NCBI GenBank assembly: GCA_905220665.1
Contig: CAJNAR010000070.1
Location: 1 to 33,810, forward strand
DNA from: Albugo candida
Taxonomy: Eukaryota > Oomycota > Peronosporomycetes > Albuginales > Albuginaceae
DNA length: 33,810 nucleotides
Reading direction: 5' to 3'
Shown: one piece after another, positions 24,584 through 33,185 of the stretch
How the letters are laid out: each line of letters starts with the position of its first letter
Position numbering within the stretch: the first letter of the stretch is position 1
Program-made: the position numbers and the translations under genes
The notes under the pieces: model-generated
Told to the model about the DNA's origin: nothing
Seen by the model: only the letters and a program-made list of their open reading frames with translations
Databases searched by the model: none

Positions 24584-24597
24584 TAAAAGTGCTACCA
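24584..24597 (-). other. Possible primer-binding site
   Basis: TGGTAGCACTTTTA lies two bases inside the inferred LTR end. It starts like the TGGTATCAGAGC site that pairs with initiator tRNA-Met in many Ty3 elements, but matches only the first few bases well. It may be a decayed version, or the LTR end may lie elsewhere. Confidence 0.35.
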
Positions 24598-24599
24598 GG

Positions 24600-25119
24600 T
24601 GTAGTGGATTTACTATAGCTCTTTGCAAGAGGAAGGCTATCCGCTCGACGAGCAATTTAGTTCTTAAGAAAACTCGACTCAGCGAGTCAGCAAGATTAAA
24701 GGCCTAATGTCCTTGTACAAGGAACCCAAAGCTTCAGGAAATCGGCAACACAAAGTGCACAATATCCGACACAACTTGACAAGACACGTGTCTCTAATCG
24801 ATCGAAAGGGGAACTGTTCTTTATTTATTTTAATCTAAAAGAGTACCTTACGCTAAACGTACCAAACCTAGGGACTTTGTCAAGGATTTCATTACAATGT
24901 TTATCTGATTCTTTAACTACCTTCCTTATCCTACCATGAGCCCCTGAGGGTGTGAATATCACTCAAGAATGACTCCAAACCTAGGGAGGCAGATATTTTC
25001 CAAGCTTATTGCTTGGGTGGGCTCAAACCGGTGCCCACACTAATGGGAATCGAACCAACGACCTCTGGCAGGGGTCCGTGCGCTCAAGTTCTTAACCGAC
25101 TGAGCTGGGTACGGTAACA
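24600..25119 (-). repeat. 5' LTR of the Ty3/gypsy element (inferred ends)
   Basis: The outer end begins TGTTACCGTACCC on the minus strand at 25119. It is well supported because sequence just beyond it (25120 on) matches the other LINE copy at 32172 on. The inner end at 24600 is inferred: the sequence there finishes in ...CTACA and is followed after two bases by TGGTAGCAC, which resembles a primer-binding site. That gives a ~520-bp LTR with TG...CA ends. No second LTR is present to prove the length, and three bases at the outer junction (ACA) are shared by LTR and LINE, so that edge is uncertain by that much. Confidence 0.6.
25031..25113 (-). promoter_or_regulatory. tRNA-like segment with A-box and B-box motifs inside the LTR
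   Basis: On the minus strand, AGCTCAGTCGG (25106-25096) fits the tRNA A box and GGTTCGATTCC (25056-25046) is a near-perfect B box. They are 39 bases apart, close to tRNA spacing. A D-arm pairs 3 of 4 (GCTC/GAAC), and a GACC/GGTC stem is visible between the boxes. The T-stem has one mismatch. GTACCCA and TGGGCAC at the two ends pair 6 of 7, but their offset from the D and T arms is not canonical. It is therefore tRNA-derived or tRNA-like, not a convincing functional tRNA. It could be a captured SINE head or an internal Pol III-type promoter. Confidence 0.5.
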
Positions 25120-25597
25120 CCACGTTTAGTGCGCACGTTCGGTACTTTCGAAGACAGTGTTACGACCAAGAGGAACGCATTCGGCTTGCAAAGGTGCTGG
25201 ATCAACTCGCAACGCAAGGATCATTTGGTGGATTTTTCAGAAGCCGAAGATCATTCTGCGGGTACGGCACAGACAAGTCAAAATGCAAGTGCAACTCAGA
25301 TCCTAGTCCTAGTTGGCTGGTTATGCTCACCATAGTGTGGCGTACACCAATTTGCAAACCACGGTACTTTTGGACCATTTTTACAGCTTTACAACTTTAC
25401 AGCATTTACAAGCTGGACACAGTCTCGTATTAAGGGTGCTGAGGCTACTACGATACGAGATTATCGACGAGAAGACATATTATCATCTCTCACAGGTGTT
25501 TCACGAAACGTTTTCATATGTATATATGTTATTCAAGATAGCCTAGGCAACTAGAGAAGTCAGTTCGTCTAATTCTAGTAATATAGACACCTTCAAC
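25120..25597 (+). mobile_element. LINE copy 1: 3' end only, cut by the Ty3 LTR
   Basis: These 478 bp align base for base with the 3' end of LINE copy 2 (32172-32741), starting CCACGTTTAGTG and ending ...GACACCTTCAAC. It covers the last codons of ORF2 (LDQLATQGSFGGFFRSRRS visible in frame from 25194) and the 3' UTR. Differences include scattered substitutions, a single-base deletion in ATCATTCTGCGG versus ATCATTGCTGCGG, and only one copy of a ~28-bp unit that copy 2 has four times. The upstream body of this LINE is not in the window, consistent with the Ty3 element having inserted in it. Confidence 0.92.
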
Positions 25598-25705
25598 AGA
25601 GCTGGGTACCGTCACTTCTCAATTTGCCGGCTACAAAGTAACCAGCCAATTTAGTAAAAACAACTCGAAAAAACAACTTTTTTTAACTCCTTCCTCTCGA
25701 GAACA

Positions 25706-28200
25706 ATGGTTCAAGTTGACATTTCGACACAACCAAGGGTGCTAGCGTCCACTTGTAGTGACGTGGCAACCCTCATGAGTCACCCTGTTTTGGGTGATTG
25801 CATGATTGTTGATGAGTCATCACCCCTATGTGATGACGTGGAAAGTACCCCCACCCCCAGTGTGACGGTACAGGGCAATACCGGTACTACCGGTGGAGGA
25901 TGTGGTATCGGTTGTACATGTGGGACTGCCGTTGCCTCGTAACAGGGTGACCCAAAGGAAACTGCAACTGCAAGTGTGGACGACACTAAAAGTCCCACAC
26001 TTGCTGACCAGATCAAGTCACAGGAGTCCTTGCGTAAGGACCAGGCTAGAGCTCGGGCGAAATTTCGCGTGGAGCTCGCAAAGCCGAAAGCCTCGGATAT
26101 CGAGGCTATATTGCAGCTATATACTGATGGGGAGCACCCGGATTGGTCAGTGTTGTCTGCGAAACTGGAAGCAGCAATCCCTTTTCAAATCGGGAACGCA
26201 ACCTTCCCAATGGTCGTGGAGACGGGCCAGTCCTTGACCCGTACTCCAAATGGGAAAATTTTATCCTCTCTGATGCGAGACCACGGCAATCCGGTCTTTG
26301 AAAGTTTACTGGAGAGCCGGTCAATCGCTCAGGTATCCAAAATGCCTGGGGAAACATCAGGGTGATGGTCACCACGGCGGATGCCTGCCAACAGTTGGAG
26401 TGTCAGCCGGTGACTATCCTTGGGGAAAAGTATTTTTTTCGGTAGTTTGATACTCTTGAAACAAAGTACTACCTCGATGTTTTCGGTGTGGGCGTGGAGG
26501 AAGAACGGACCAACATTCTCCGCGCTCTTCACCAACTCGGATGTCAAGTGGTGTATGACACCTTTCGCGAGACGATTCCCAGTAAGGAAGTGGTGATGTC
26601 GACTTGGCGAGTTTACTTTGGCTGTTTGACGTGTCCCCAACAACTGGTTAGAGTTGGTAAAGTGTGAAAAAATCGCTTACGACAAGCAGCTTTACTCAGT
26701 AAGGGGAAAAATGCTCCTATTACAATGGAACGACCACGTTGTGGTCAACGTGGTCCTTACTGCTTGGATTTGGGTGCTGCATTAGCCTCGGGAACACGGC
26801 AACAACCAACCGAAAACAAAAAGAACAACAACAACAAAAAACCAAACCCAACTCACACTCAACCTCAGAATCAACACAGAGCAAAACCGCAAGAAGCAAA
26901 ACAAATACAAAAAACCACGCCAAAGACAGTCGCGGTGGTCCCACAAACGGTGGAGAAGCCGGTTCCCAGTCAGGATTTGGAGGCGAAGCGACCGGAGCGA
27001 AAAAATTACGCCCAAATTTCGTTGGAGCTCAATACTCCTCCCTCTATCACACCACCAGGGTCACCAGACTTATCACAATCCACTCCCCCCTTCCTACATT
27101 TGGAAAGTCAATTATCATCCCATCCACGGGTGGAGAAGGATGGTGACACATACATGCAGTTGGCATGGACACGAGGAAAGCGTAATCGGACTCAGCCGTT
27201 CGACCAAATGGTTTCCAAGGCACCACCTCGTGCGCTCCCAACGTTGGCGACAAGCAATTACTTTGCTGTGATCGCAACCATGGAAGTAAAAGTCGAAGAA
27301 GTCCAAGCGGTTGCCAATCCGGCGCATGGCAATCGCATTCAAATTAATCCCGTGAAAGCACGGATGCCAAAAGAGATAGCCACTTCGAAAGAGGCGGCAC
27401 ACTTTTATAAGAAGCGTCATACAACGGTGGAAAAGGCAGAACGACCAACTCAAATTGGTGAAATCGGAGAGCTCATGGCAATGGATTCCAAAAATGCATT
27501 CCATCAACTTCGACCGGACAAGCTGGTTCATCCTCATCCCACATGTGCGTCGGCTGGTAAAATTTTGTACTAAACCCAGACCAAATCATCCGGGCATCAT
27601 TAGATCATCCCATCACCATGCATGGGGTGCTTATTTCATGCATGGAGTCGAATGATCCTGCGTTGGACGAAGTAGCACATACTCTCATCAATCGCGTTTT
27701 TGCAGCGCACAATCTCGGCGAAGATGTCACGATTACGAGGCGATGGAATCGCCACGTTGGTGGAAACGTTCCCTCAAAGAAAGCTGTATTGTTCGATAAA
27801 GTGATGCCTTGGTGGAAGTCAGTGCCGGACACTGTTCACGGTTTGACTCGGGCGACCAAAGCTCTCGCATTATTGGAACTGTTATTTATGTCTACTGCCC
27901 CGACATTTTACCAAACGATCACTTGGATCATATCTCACCGATAGACCAGTGATCTGGATTCCGGGTCACCATTGTCGTTTACTTCCGATCAATGTGCTAA
28001 TATTGTTGTTACGTTCCGACGTCGGCATAAAATGTTGGTCGCAATGGTTTGGTGGTAAATGGCGAGGACTTCTTTGTGGTGATATTAGCGAACTCTCAGT
28101 GAATCTCAGCTTTTCTCCAGAAAATAAAGCAACACTCCACCTCCCAAAAGCAGATGGTGAAACGCGGTTGATTTCTGTTCCACTTCAGCTTGAATGCTAA
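25706..28200 (+). pseudogene. LINE ORF1 (broken)
   Basis: ORF1 proteins of LINEs usually bind the element RNA; I can place this one by position and family resemblance but name no domain with certainty. ATG 25706 opens a Thr/Ser-rich, acidic N terminus with a Gly-rich tail, stopped by TAA at 25940-25942; the same frame continues to 26365 (KDQARARAKFRVELAKPKAS, then FPMVVETGQS). A shift near 26330 leads to QQLECQPVTILGEKYFF, a stop at 26443, then LDVFGVG and QLGCQVVYDTFRE to a stop at 26665. From 26725, 282 codons carry a Gln/Asn/Lys-rich low-complexity stretch and NPAHGNRIQINPVKAR. After 27573 a last shift gives TINRVF-type and VHGLTRATKALALLELLFMS segments, a stop near 27943, and PGHHCRLLPINVLILLLRSD to TAA 28200. 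At least five lesions. Confidence 0.82.
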
Positions 28201-28228
28201 GGGCACCTCGAATATTTCAACGTGGAAC

Positions 28229-29025
28229 AATATCTCAGCACTCACGGTGAATGTCAATGGAATTCATAAAAATGGTCATCTTTTATCGACCACGTCCTAT
28301 CACAACACTCCATTTGTTGTGTTCAAGAAACCAAGTTTCACGATCACAGCCAACTGGACTCATTTCAGTTTTTATTATCCTCAAAAATGCAACACAAAAT
28401 GTTTGTCAATGATCACAACAGTGCATTTCTACATCCGACTCAAAACCGCAGTGGCGGCGTCATGACAATCCTTCGTTCGGACTTTCCCGGTTATGAAACA
28501 GCTGAAGAACTCACCGAACGAAACATTCGAAAACGTTATTTGGTTTTGCGTCTTCTCATTCACGATGCACCGGTGTATATTCACAGTATATATGCACCGG
28601 TCAAGGCCGAGGAACGAGTGGTATTCTATGAGTTATTGCTCTCAAACACTTTCGAATCGACCGCAACACATATCGTATCTGGTGATTTCAACACACCACT
28701 TGATCCAGCTATCGATGCTTCGAGTGGAACAATTCGACACGAACCAAGTCGATTAGCGTGTTTGGAATGGCTTTAACAGTTGGGTGTGGTAGACGCTTGG
28801 CGAATCCAACATCCGGCTGAAAAAGTATTTACAGGACCATTACCGCGCAAGAATAGACCAGATTACATCTGCATGTCGGAAGAGCTATTCAATATGATAT
28901 ACAAAACCTCTGGGTATTTCCGTCCAAGACATGCGGGAGATCATCTGGCCCAAAAAGTAACTTTTGCAAATCCAACTCAATCTCCGGGGACGAGGATATT
29001 GGAAATGTACATTACGACCATTTGA
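28229..29025 (+). pseudogene. LINE ORF2: APE-type endonuclease domain (broken)
   Basis: The AP-like endonuclease nicks the target for target-primed reverse transcription. Translation gives ALTVNVNGIHKNGHLL, then after a frame change near 28320 a VQETKFHDH segment carrying the catalytic Glu, FVNDHNSAF, RSGGVMTILRSDFPG, YIHSIYAPVKAEERVVFY, HIVSGDFNTPLDPAIDASSG (the GDFN motif), an in-frame TAA at 28774-28776, GVVDAWRIQHPAEK, RPDYICMSEEL and RHAGDHLAQ (catalytic Asp-His). All usual APE motifs are visible; one frameshift and one nonsense codon break the domain. There is no obvious ATG near the expected ORF2 start just after the ORF1 stop; the frame is +1 relative to the end of ORF1. Confidence 0.88.
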
Positions 29026-29541
29026 ATATACTCAAGTTGTCGAAGCAATCAGATTGGAAGCGAATTTGGTGCTCAACAGTTACGGACAACTTCGAATCCC
29101 GGTAAAATGTGGGAAAGTTGGAAGACGAAAATCAAGAAACAGCTTCAAAGCATTGAAAAAAAGGTTGCACAAGATAGCCGACGTGATGTTGAGTCTAGCC
29201 AGCGTGTTTTGGAAGTCGCAGCAGCTCGATATCGCATTCCAGACACCAATGAGTCACGGTATTTTTACGAATCGAGTCTCCAACAATTAAGAATTTCAGT
29301 CGAAAACAATGCGAAATACAACCAAGATGAAAGCTTCGACCATCACGTGAAGCACATGGAGAACTCTTCCAAGCATTTTTTCGCCCTCCGAATAGTTCTT
29401 GTCGTCGCGTGTCGATCAAAAATGTCACCAAAATTGTGGTACCGTGACATCGAACCCGAGGGAGATTATTGACGAATTCAGAGATCATTGGGGTGGTGTC
29501 ATGGGCTCTGTTTATAGCTCAGAGACAGACTGAAATGTTCC
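29026..29541 (+). pseudogene. LINE ORF2: linker between endonuclease and RT (broken)
   Basis: Pieces in successive frames: YTQVVEAIRLEANLVLNSYG (from about 29030), then KMWESWKTKIKKQLQSIEKK and LEVAAARYRIPDTNESRYFY to NNAKYNQDESFDHH and MENSSKHFF (29107-29385). A shift near 29385 gives RPPNSSCRRVSIKNVTKI, and another near 29460 gives IIDEFRDHWGGVMGSVYSS to a TGA near 29531. The segment is basic and helix-rich with coiled-coil-like spacing, as usual between APE and RT in this LINE group. I assign no catalytic role. At least four frame changes occur in ~500 bp. Confidence 0.75.
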
Positions 29542-30729
29542 ATGTTCAAGAAAGCAAAAAAAATCACTCGATTCGATTCAAGTTTCCCTTGCCTCAACAG
29601 AGCAAGACCGTCTCTCCACTCGGTTAAGTACGAACGAGATGGCGAAGCGATCAAGCACATGCGGAGTAGTTCTTCTCCAGGTATGGATGGACTACCAGCT
29701 GCGTTTTATCAGCTCGATCCGGAAACTTTTGGCGAGTGCCTGAAGACCGTGTTGGAATATCAGCTGGAAAGAGGAATTCTACTTCGATCACAACGTCACT
29801 CAGCAATCACACTTTTATACAAAAAAGGATCACGAGGTGATCCTAGCAACTATCGACCGATCCCACTACTCTGCGTCGATGTGAAAGTACTTTCAAAAGT
29901 GTTGGCGTATCGATTGCAACCGTTTTTGCCGAAATTGATCCATCAAGATCAAAAAGCATTCGTGCGAGGAAGGTCGATGCATCATCATATTCGACATCTC
30001 ACCGACATACAAGACTTGGTCACTCATCGTGGGGAGGAAGCTTATGCGACTTTTCTCGACTTTGAGAAAGCTTATGATCGAGTCAATTGGACGTACATGT
30101 TTCGCGTCTTGGAAAAAATGGGCGTTGGAAAAAGTTTCATCGACTGGGTTCGTCTTTTGTACAATAACACAAAGGCGCAGTTGATGATTAATGGAAATAT
30201 CACACCGTCCATTACACCACAACGTGGAGTGAAACAAGTTGATCCTCTCTCAGCATTACTTTTTCTGATGACGATCGAACCTTTGGGAAATTTACTTCGT
30301 CAACATGAAGAACATGGCATTTGGATTAATGGCACGACTGTCGCAACTGGATTATTTTTTGCGGACGATTCGACATTGCTTTCAGAGACACCAAATGGTG
30401 TTTTGACGCAACTCGAACTCGTCCAAGGCTATTGCGATGGATCGAGTGCGAAACGCAACTTGAGTAAATCATCTTTGCTCTCGTTGAATCGGACCATGCC
30501 GTGTCCACGTATTCTCAATTTGACCATAATGGGTCCGGAGGATTCGGTCAAGTATTTGGGTATTCCGTTCGGCCAGAAACCAACTCATTCGATGGTTTTT
30601 TCAACTCTCGACAAGCGTTTTTACGATGGGTTTGGTGTATGGTTTCGACGAGCACGAACTGTTCGTGGTCGACAACTGGTTGCGCAAACGATGATTTTAT
30701 CACGTCTGTGCATTACACGATGCACGTAG
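29542..30729 (+). pseudogene. LINE ORF2: reverse transcriptase domain (open for 395 codons, motif B altered)
   Basis: This is the longest open stretch of the LINE. It carries non-LTR RT blocks in order: MRSSSSPGMDGLPAAFYQL, ITLLYKKGSRGDPSNYRPI, LIHQDQKAFVRGRSMHHHIR, FLDFEKAYDRVNW (motif A, catalytic Asp), RGVKQVDPLSALLF (motif B, where the family has QGDPLS, so Gly reads Val), LFFADDSTLL (motif C, both catalytic Asp present) and VKYLGIPFG. The catalytic triad is intact but the Gly-to-Val change in motif B is likely damaging. Frame is lost at about 30715 in LSRLCITRCT; the thumb continues in another frame. Frames before 29542 are broken, so this is a remnant and not an independent gene. Confidence 0.93.
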
Positions 30730-32365
30730 ACATACCAGCAGTGACTATTCGACAGTGGCAAGCGATGTTTAATCGATTTGTGCTTGGTCGGAAACACAAA
30801 AAAAATCAAAACATGTTCACCTGCTCAGCAAAGAGTTTTTATATCTTCGCCGACAAAATGGTGGACTACAAGTTCCTTTTTTGGTGGGACGACTAAAGCT
30901 ACAACGTATTAAATTCCTTCAGCAGTTCGCATCTGATGCGTCAACAATTATTCCTGCGAATTGGACACTGCTTCGACGGAATTATTACAACTTATCCAAC
31001 CTTCCTTTGGACCACACAAGCCGATGGATATATTCACCATCGCACCAAATCGACATGGTAAAATGGTTCAATGGGAGAGCATATCGTCATGGTGGAAACA
31101 CGCATTTAAAATGTGGCATCAGATGGATTGGAGCATTACAATATCCGATTTGAATGTTTCACAACGCCGTCAGTATTACATGGAACAACCGCTGTGGTTT
31201 CACTGCGACCAAAAGTTACATTACGAAGCTGCTACTCGCCATCCGAGTACGCAGAACGTTTGGTACAATCTTGGTAGGGCGGATGAACCACATCGCACAT
31301 TTCGAAAAACGTTTGCTGCGCTTTTCGAGATTCAAAGTCTGCAAGACTTTTCGAGAAAACGACACATGGCCAACGAAGGAAGATTTCGTCGCCAACAATT
31401 ACAACGACGAAGGACTAAACGCCTCGGATATGGCTGAAGAAAAGTGGCTGAGTCGACTTTACAATGAAGTCACTCAGATTCTCCAGCATATCCACTTGAC
31501 GATTAGTCTTATCACTTGGATTACACCAACCACAAGTGGTAGATCATTTTATGTGGGAGTAAAAAGCAAGGAAAGGAAACATTATTTTCCATCTATTCCA
31601 CGCTCAAAACTCTCACGAATCGTCTGGAAAACTCCCGAACCAACCAAGAGTCATCCGATGTCGACACATTGGTCATCACGGGAGAGATCGGACGCACTGG
31701 ATTCAGAAGTTCAAAGTTTTCTGGCTACATCACGGCATCTTCGAAAACGTGTATCACCAATTTTCGAAGATTTACAGTTTCGTCTAGCCTGTCGAATGTT
31801 GCCAGTTCGATCTCGTTTCTGGTTCTTGAAGAATATTCAGCCCGACATTATATTGTGCACGCAGCCTTCGTGTGGGGCAGTGGAATCCGATCAACATCTC
31901 TTTCTAGAGTGCGATCACACGGCACAGTTATGGAGGGAGTTACTCCCTAGTTGACATCAAGGTTTTTCTCTTCCCGACCGCTGGACGCATATTGCATGTG
32001 CAATCGTACCAACACTACGGTCGGATTGGCAAGAATATTTAGATATTATATCAGATTTATGGCTTGCATTGCAAGCGGTGACACTGCACTTCGTCTGGAC
32101 AGATCGGAATCGTCGTTTGTTCGATCATCGATCAGCAACTCCGACAGTTCCAGCACTTTCCGTGATCTACACCACGTTTAGTGATCACGTTCGGTACTTT
32201 CGAAGACAGTGTCACGACCACGAGGAACGCATTCGGCTTGCAAAGATGCTGGATCAACTCGCAACGCAAGGATCATTTGGTGGATTTTTCAGAAGTCGAA
32301 GATCATTGCTGCGGGTCCGGCACAGGCGAGTGGAACGGCAAGTGCAACTCGGATCCTTGTCCTAG
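30715..32365 (+). pseudogene. LINE ORF2: post-RT region with zf-RVT-like C terminus (broken)
   Basis: After the RT frame ends, another frame (through 30720-30850) gives YTMHVDIPAVTIRQWQAM and NRFVLGRKHKKNQ. It shifts near 30850 to GRLKLQRIKFLQQFASDAS, near 30965 to LLQLIQPSFGPHKPMDIFTI and YYMEQPLWFHCDQKLHYE, and near 31320 to a long open part ending at 31954. That last part contains RLACRMLPVRSRFWFL followed by CTQPSCGAVESDQHLFLECD, the Cys-Cys-His-Cys pattern of the zf-RVT family seen after RT in many LINEs. A TGA near 31952 interrupts it where a Trp codon is likely; the frame continues through LRSDWQEYLDIISDLWL and LHFVWTDRNRRLFDH to TAG 32365. About four shifts and one stop. Confidence 0.87.
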
Positions 32366-32741
32366 TTGGCGGGTTATGCTCACCGTAGTGTGGCGCACAC
32401 CATTGCGCACAACACGGTACTTTGGACCATTTTTCAACCCACGGTACGTTGGACCGTTTTACAACTTACGGTACTTTTGGACCCTTTTACAACACACGGT
32501 AGTTTTGGACCATATTTTCACAACTTTTTACAGCTTTCAACATTTATCCGTTACACGATGGATACACTCTCATACTGTAGCGGTGGACACTACCGCACTG
32601 CAGCACTAGCAACGGGGGACATATTATCATCTCTCACAGGTATTTTGCAAAACGTTTATATATGTATATATGTTATTTAAGATAGCCTAGGCAACTAGAG
32701 AAGTCAGTTAGTCTAATTCTAGTAATACAGACACCTTCAAC
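32366..32741 (+). other. LINE copy 2 3' UTR
   Basis: Non-coding tail of the LINE. It holds a four-unit tandem repeat (annotated separately), then a segment from about 32620 (ACATATTATCATCTCTCACAG) to 32741 that is nearly identical to copy 1 (25479-25597). It includes TATATGTATATATGTTAT and the palindrome CCTAGG. There is no poly-A tail or clear simple-sequence tail; both copies stop at the same base. Conservation of the last ~120 bp between copies that differ more just upstream fits an RT-recognition element, but age alone could also explain it. Confidence 0.75.
32411..32521 (+). repeat. Four-unit minisatellite in the LINE 3' UTR (25-31 bp units)
   Basis: Units start at 32411, 32436, 32463 and 32491. 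Each contains a variant of ACGGTACTTTTGGACC followed by a T-rich run ending in AC. LINE copy 1 has just one such unit at about 25355-25385. The difference accounts for most of the ~92-bp length difference between the two 3' ends. Confidence 0.88.
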
Positions 32742-33185
32742 TGATTGATGGAGATCGAACGTTACGTGACGTGCGAGCGAACGAGATGTGGAATGGGCAA
32801 CCAATTTGGCCATAATCGCAGGACTTGTGCAATAAGGGACGCGTAATTGTATGCTTTATTATCCTTACTACATAGCGCATTATTGATCAGAGGTTTTAAT
32901 CCAAGACTGGGTTTTCCTCGGATTAATCCTACTCATGTGTACATCAGTACGTATAGTATACATTCTTGGTATATTTTTTAGGGATCCGCTAACGACCCAT
33001 CAACTCCATATTTCCAGCCAATCACAGACCTCCAGTGGCTTTTCAGGGGAGTCGCGATACAATATTTTTTTAGAATACAAAATAACTCACCTTTGCCAAG
33101 TTCACAGTTGCCATCTTCTTGCCACCTTCCTTCCAACTTCCGATCTCCACTCATATCAGTCTTCGTCAGCCTTATCATATCAACG
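32742..33185. other. Gene-free flank between LINE copy 2 and the MULE gene
   Basis: No supported coding region. It is AT-rich, with a 7-bp inverted repeat TTAATCC...GGATTAA near 32898-32927 and a CCAAT motif at 33018-33022, ~165 bp before the MULE start codon. The segment from about 32980 (GGGATCCGCTAACGACCC) could belong to a terminal inverted repeat of the MULE, but the other end is outside the window so this cannot be tested here. Confidence 0.5.

Larger units (their letters stand above)
19601..25119 (-). mobile_element. Ty3/gypsy LTR retrotransposon, decayed and 3'-truncated
   Basis: Read on the minus strand, the order is LTR, gag, aspartic protease, RT, RNase H, integrase (H2C2 finger, then core). 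This domain order defines the Ty3/gypsy superfamily. Every coding part carries stops and frameshifts, so the copy cannot act by itself. The 5' LTR interrupts a plus-strand LINE 3' end. The 3' side ends inside the integrase C-terminal region at the satellite boundary, so the rest of that region, any 3' UTR and the second LTR are missing. The translated pieces resemble oomycete gypsy elements closely, which is the main clue to the host. Confidence 0.93.
25598..32741 (+). mobile_element. LINE copy 2: near-complete two-ORF non-LTR retrotransposon, decayed
   Basis: About 7.1 kb in the plus direction: a short 5' leader (25598-25705), ORF1 (25706-28200), ORF2 with endonuclease, RT and a zinc-finger-like C terminus (about 28229-32365), and a 3' UTR to 32741. 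It begins directly after the 3' end of LINE copy 1. Both copies end in the same GACACCTTCAAC with no poly-A tail. I infer the 5' boundary from where copy 1 stops; the true start could be slightly different. Many frameshifts and several stops make it non-autonomous. The layout and ORF1 C-terminal sequence match a LINE group common in oomycetes. Confidence 0.88.

Noticed and set aside
24276..24707. 143-codon plus-strand frame
   Set aside because: It is antisense to the gag start and 5' leader of the Ty3 element. It has no recognisable domain, and the minus strand explains the sequence.
25031..25113. Functional tRNA gene
   Set aside because: The acceptor ends are offset from the arms, the T stem has a mismatch, and the anticodon arm is unclear. 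It is kept only as a tRNA-like segment.
25598..25612. GAGCTGGGTAC shared by the LINE copy 2 start and the Ty3 LTR outer end (25102-25112)
   Set aside because: An 11-base match between two places in a 34-kb window is expected many times by chance. The flanking bases diverge, so common origin is not supported.
26106..27537. Minus-strand frames opposite LINE ORF1
   Set aside because: They are antisense to a region whose plus-strand translation matches LINE ORF1; the minus-strand products are unfamiliar and low in complexity.
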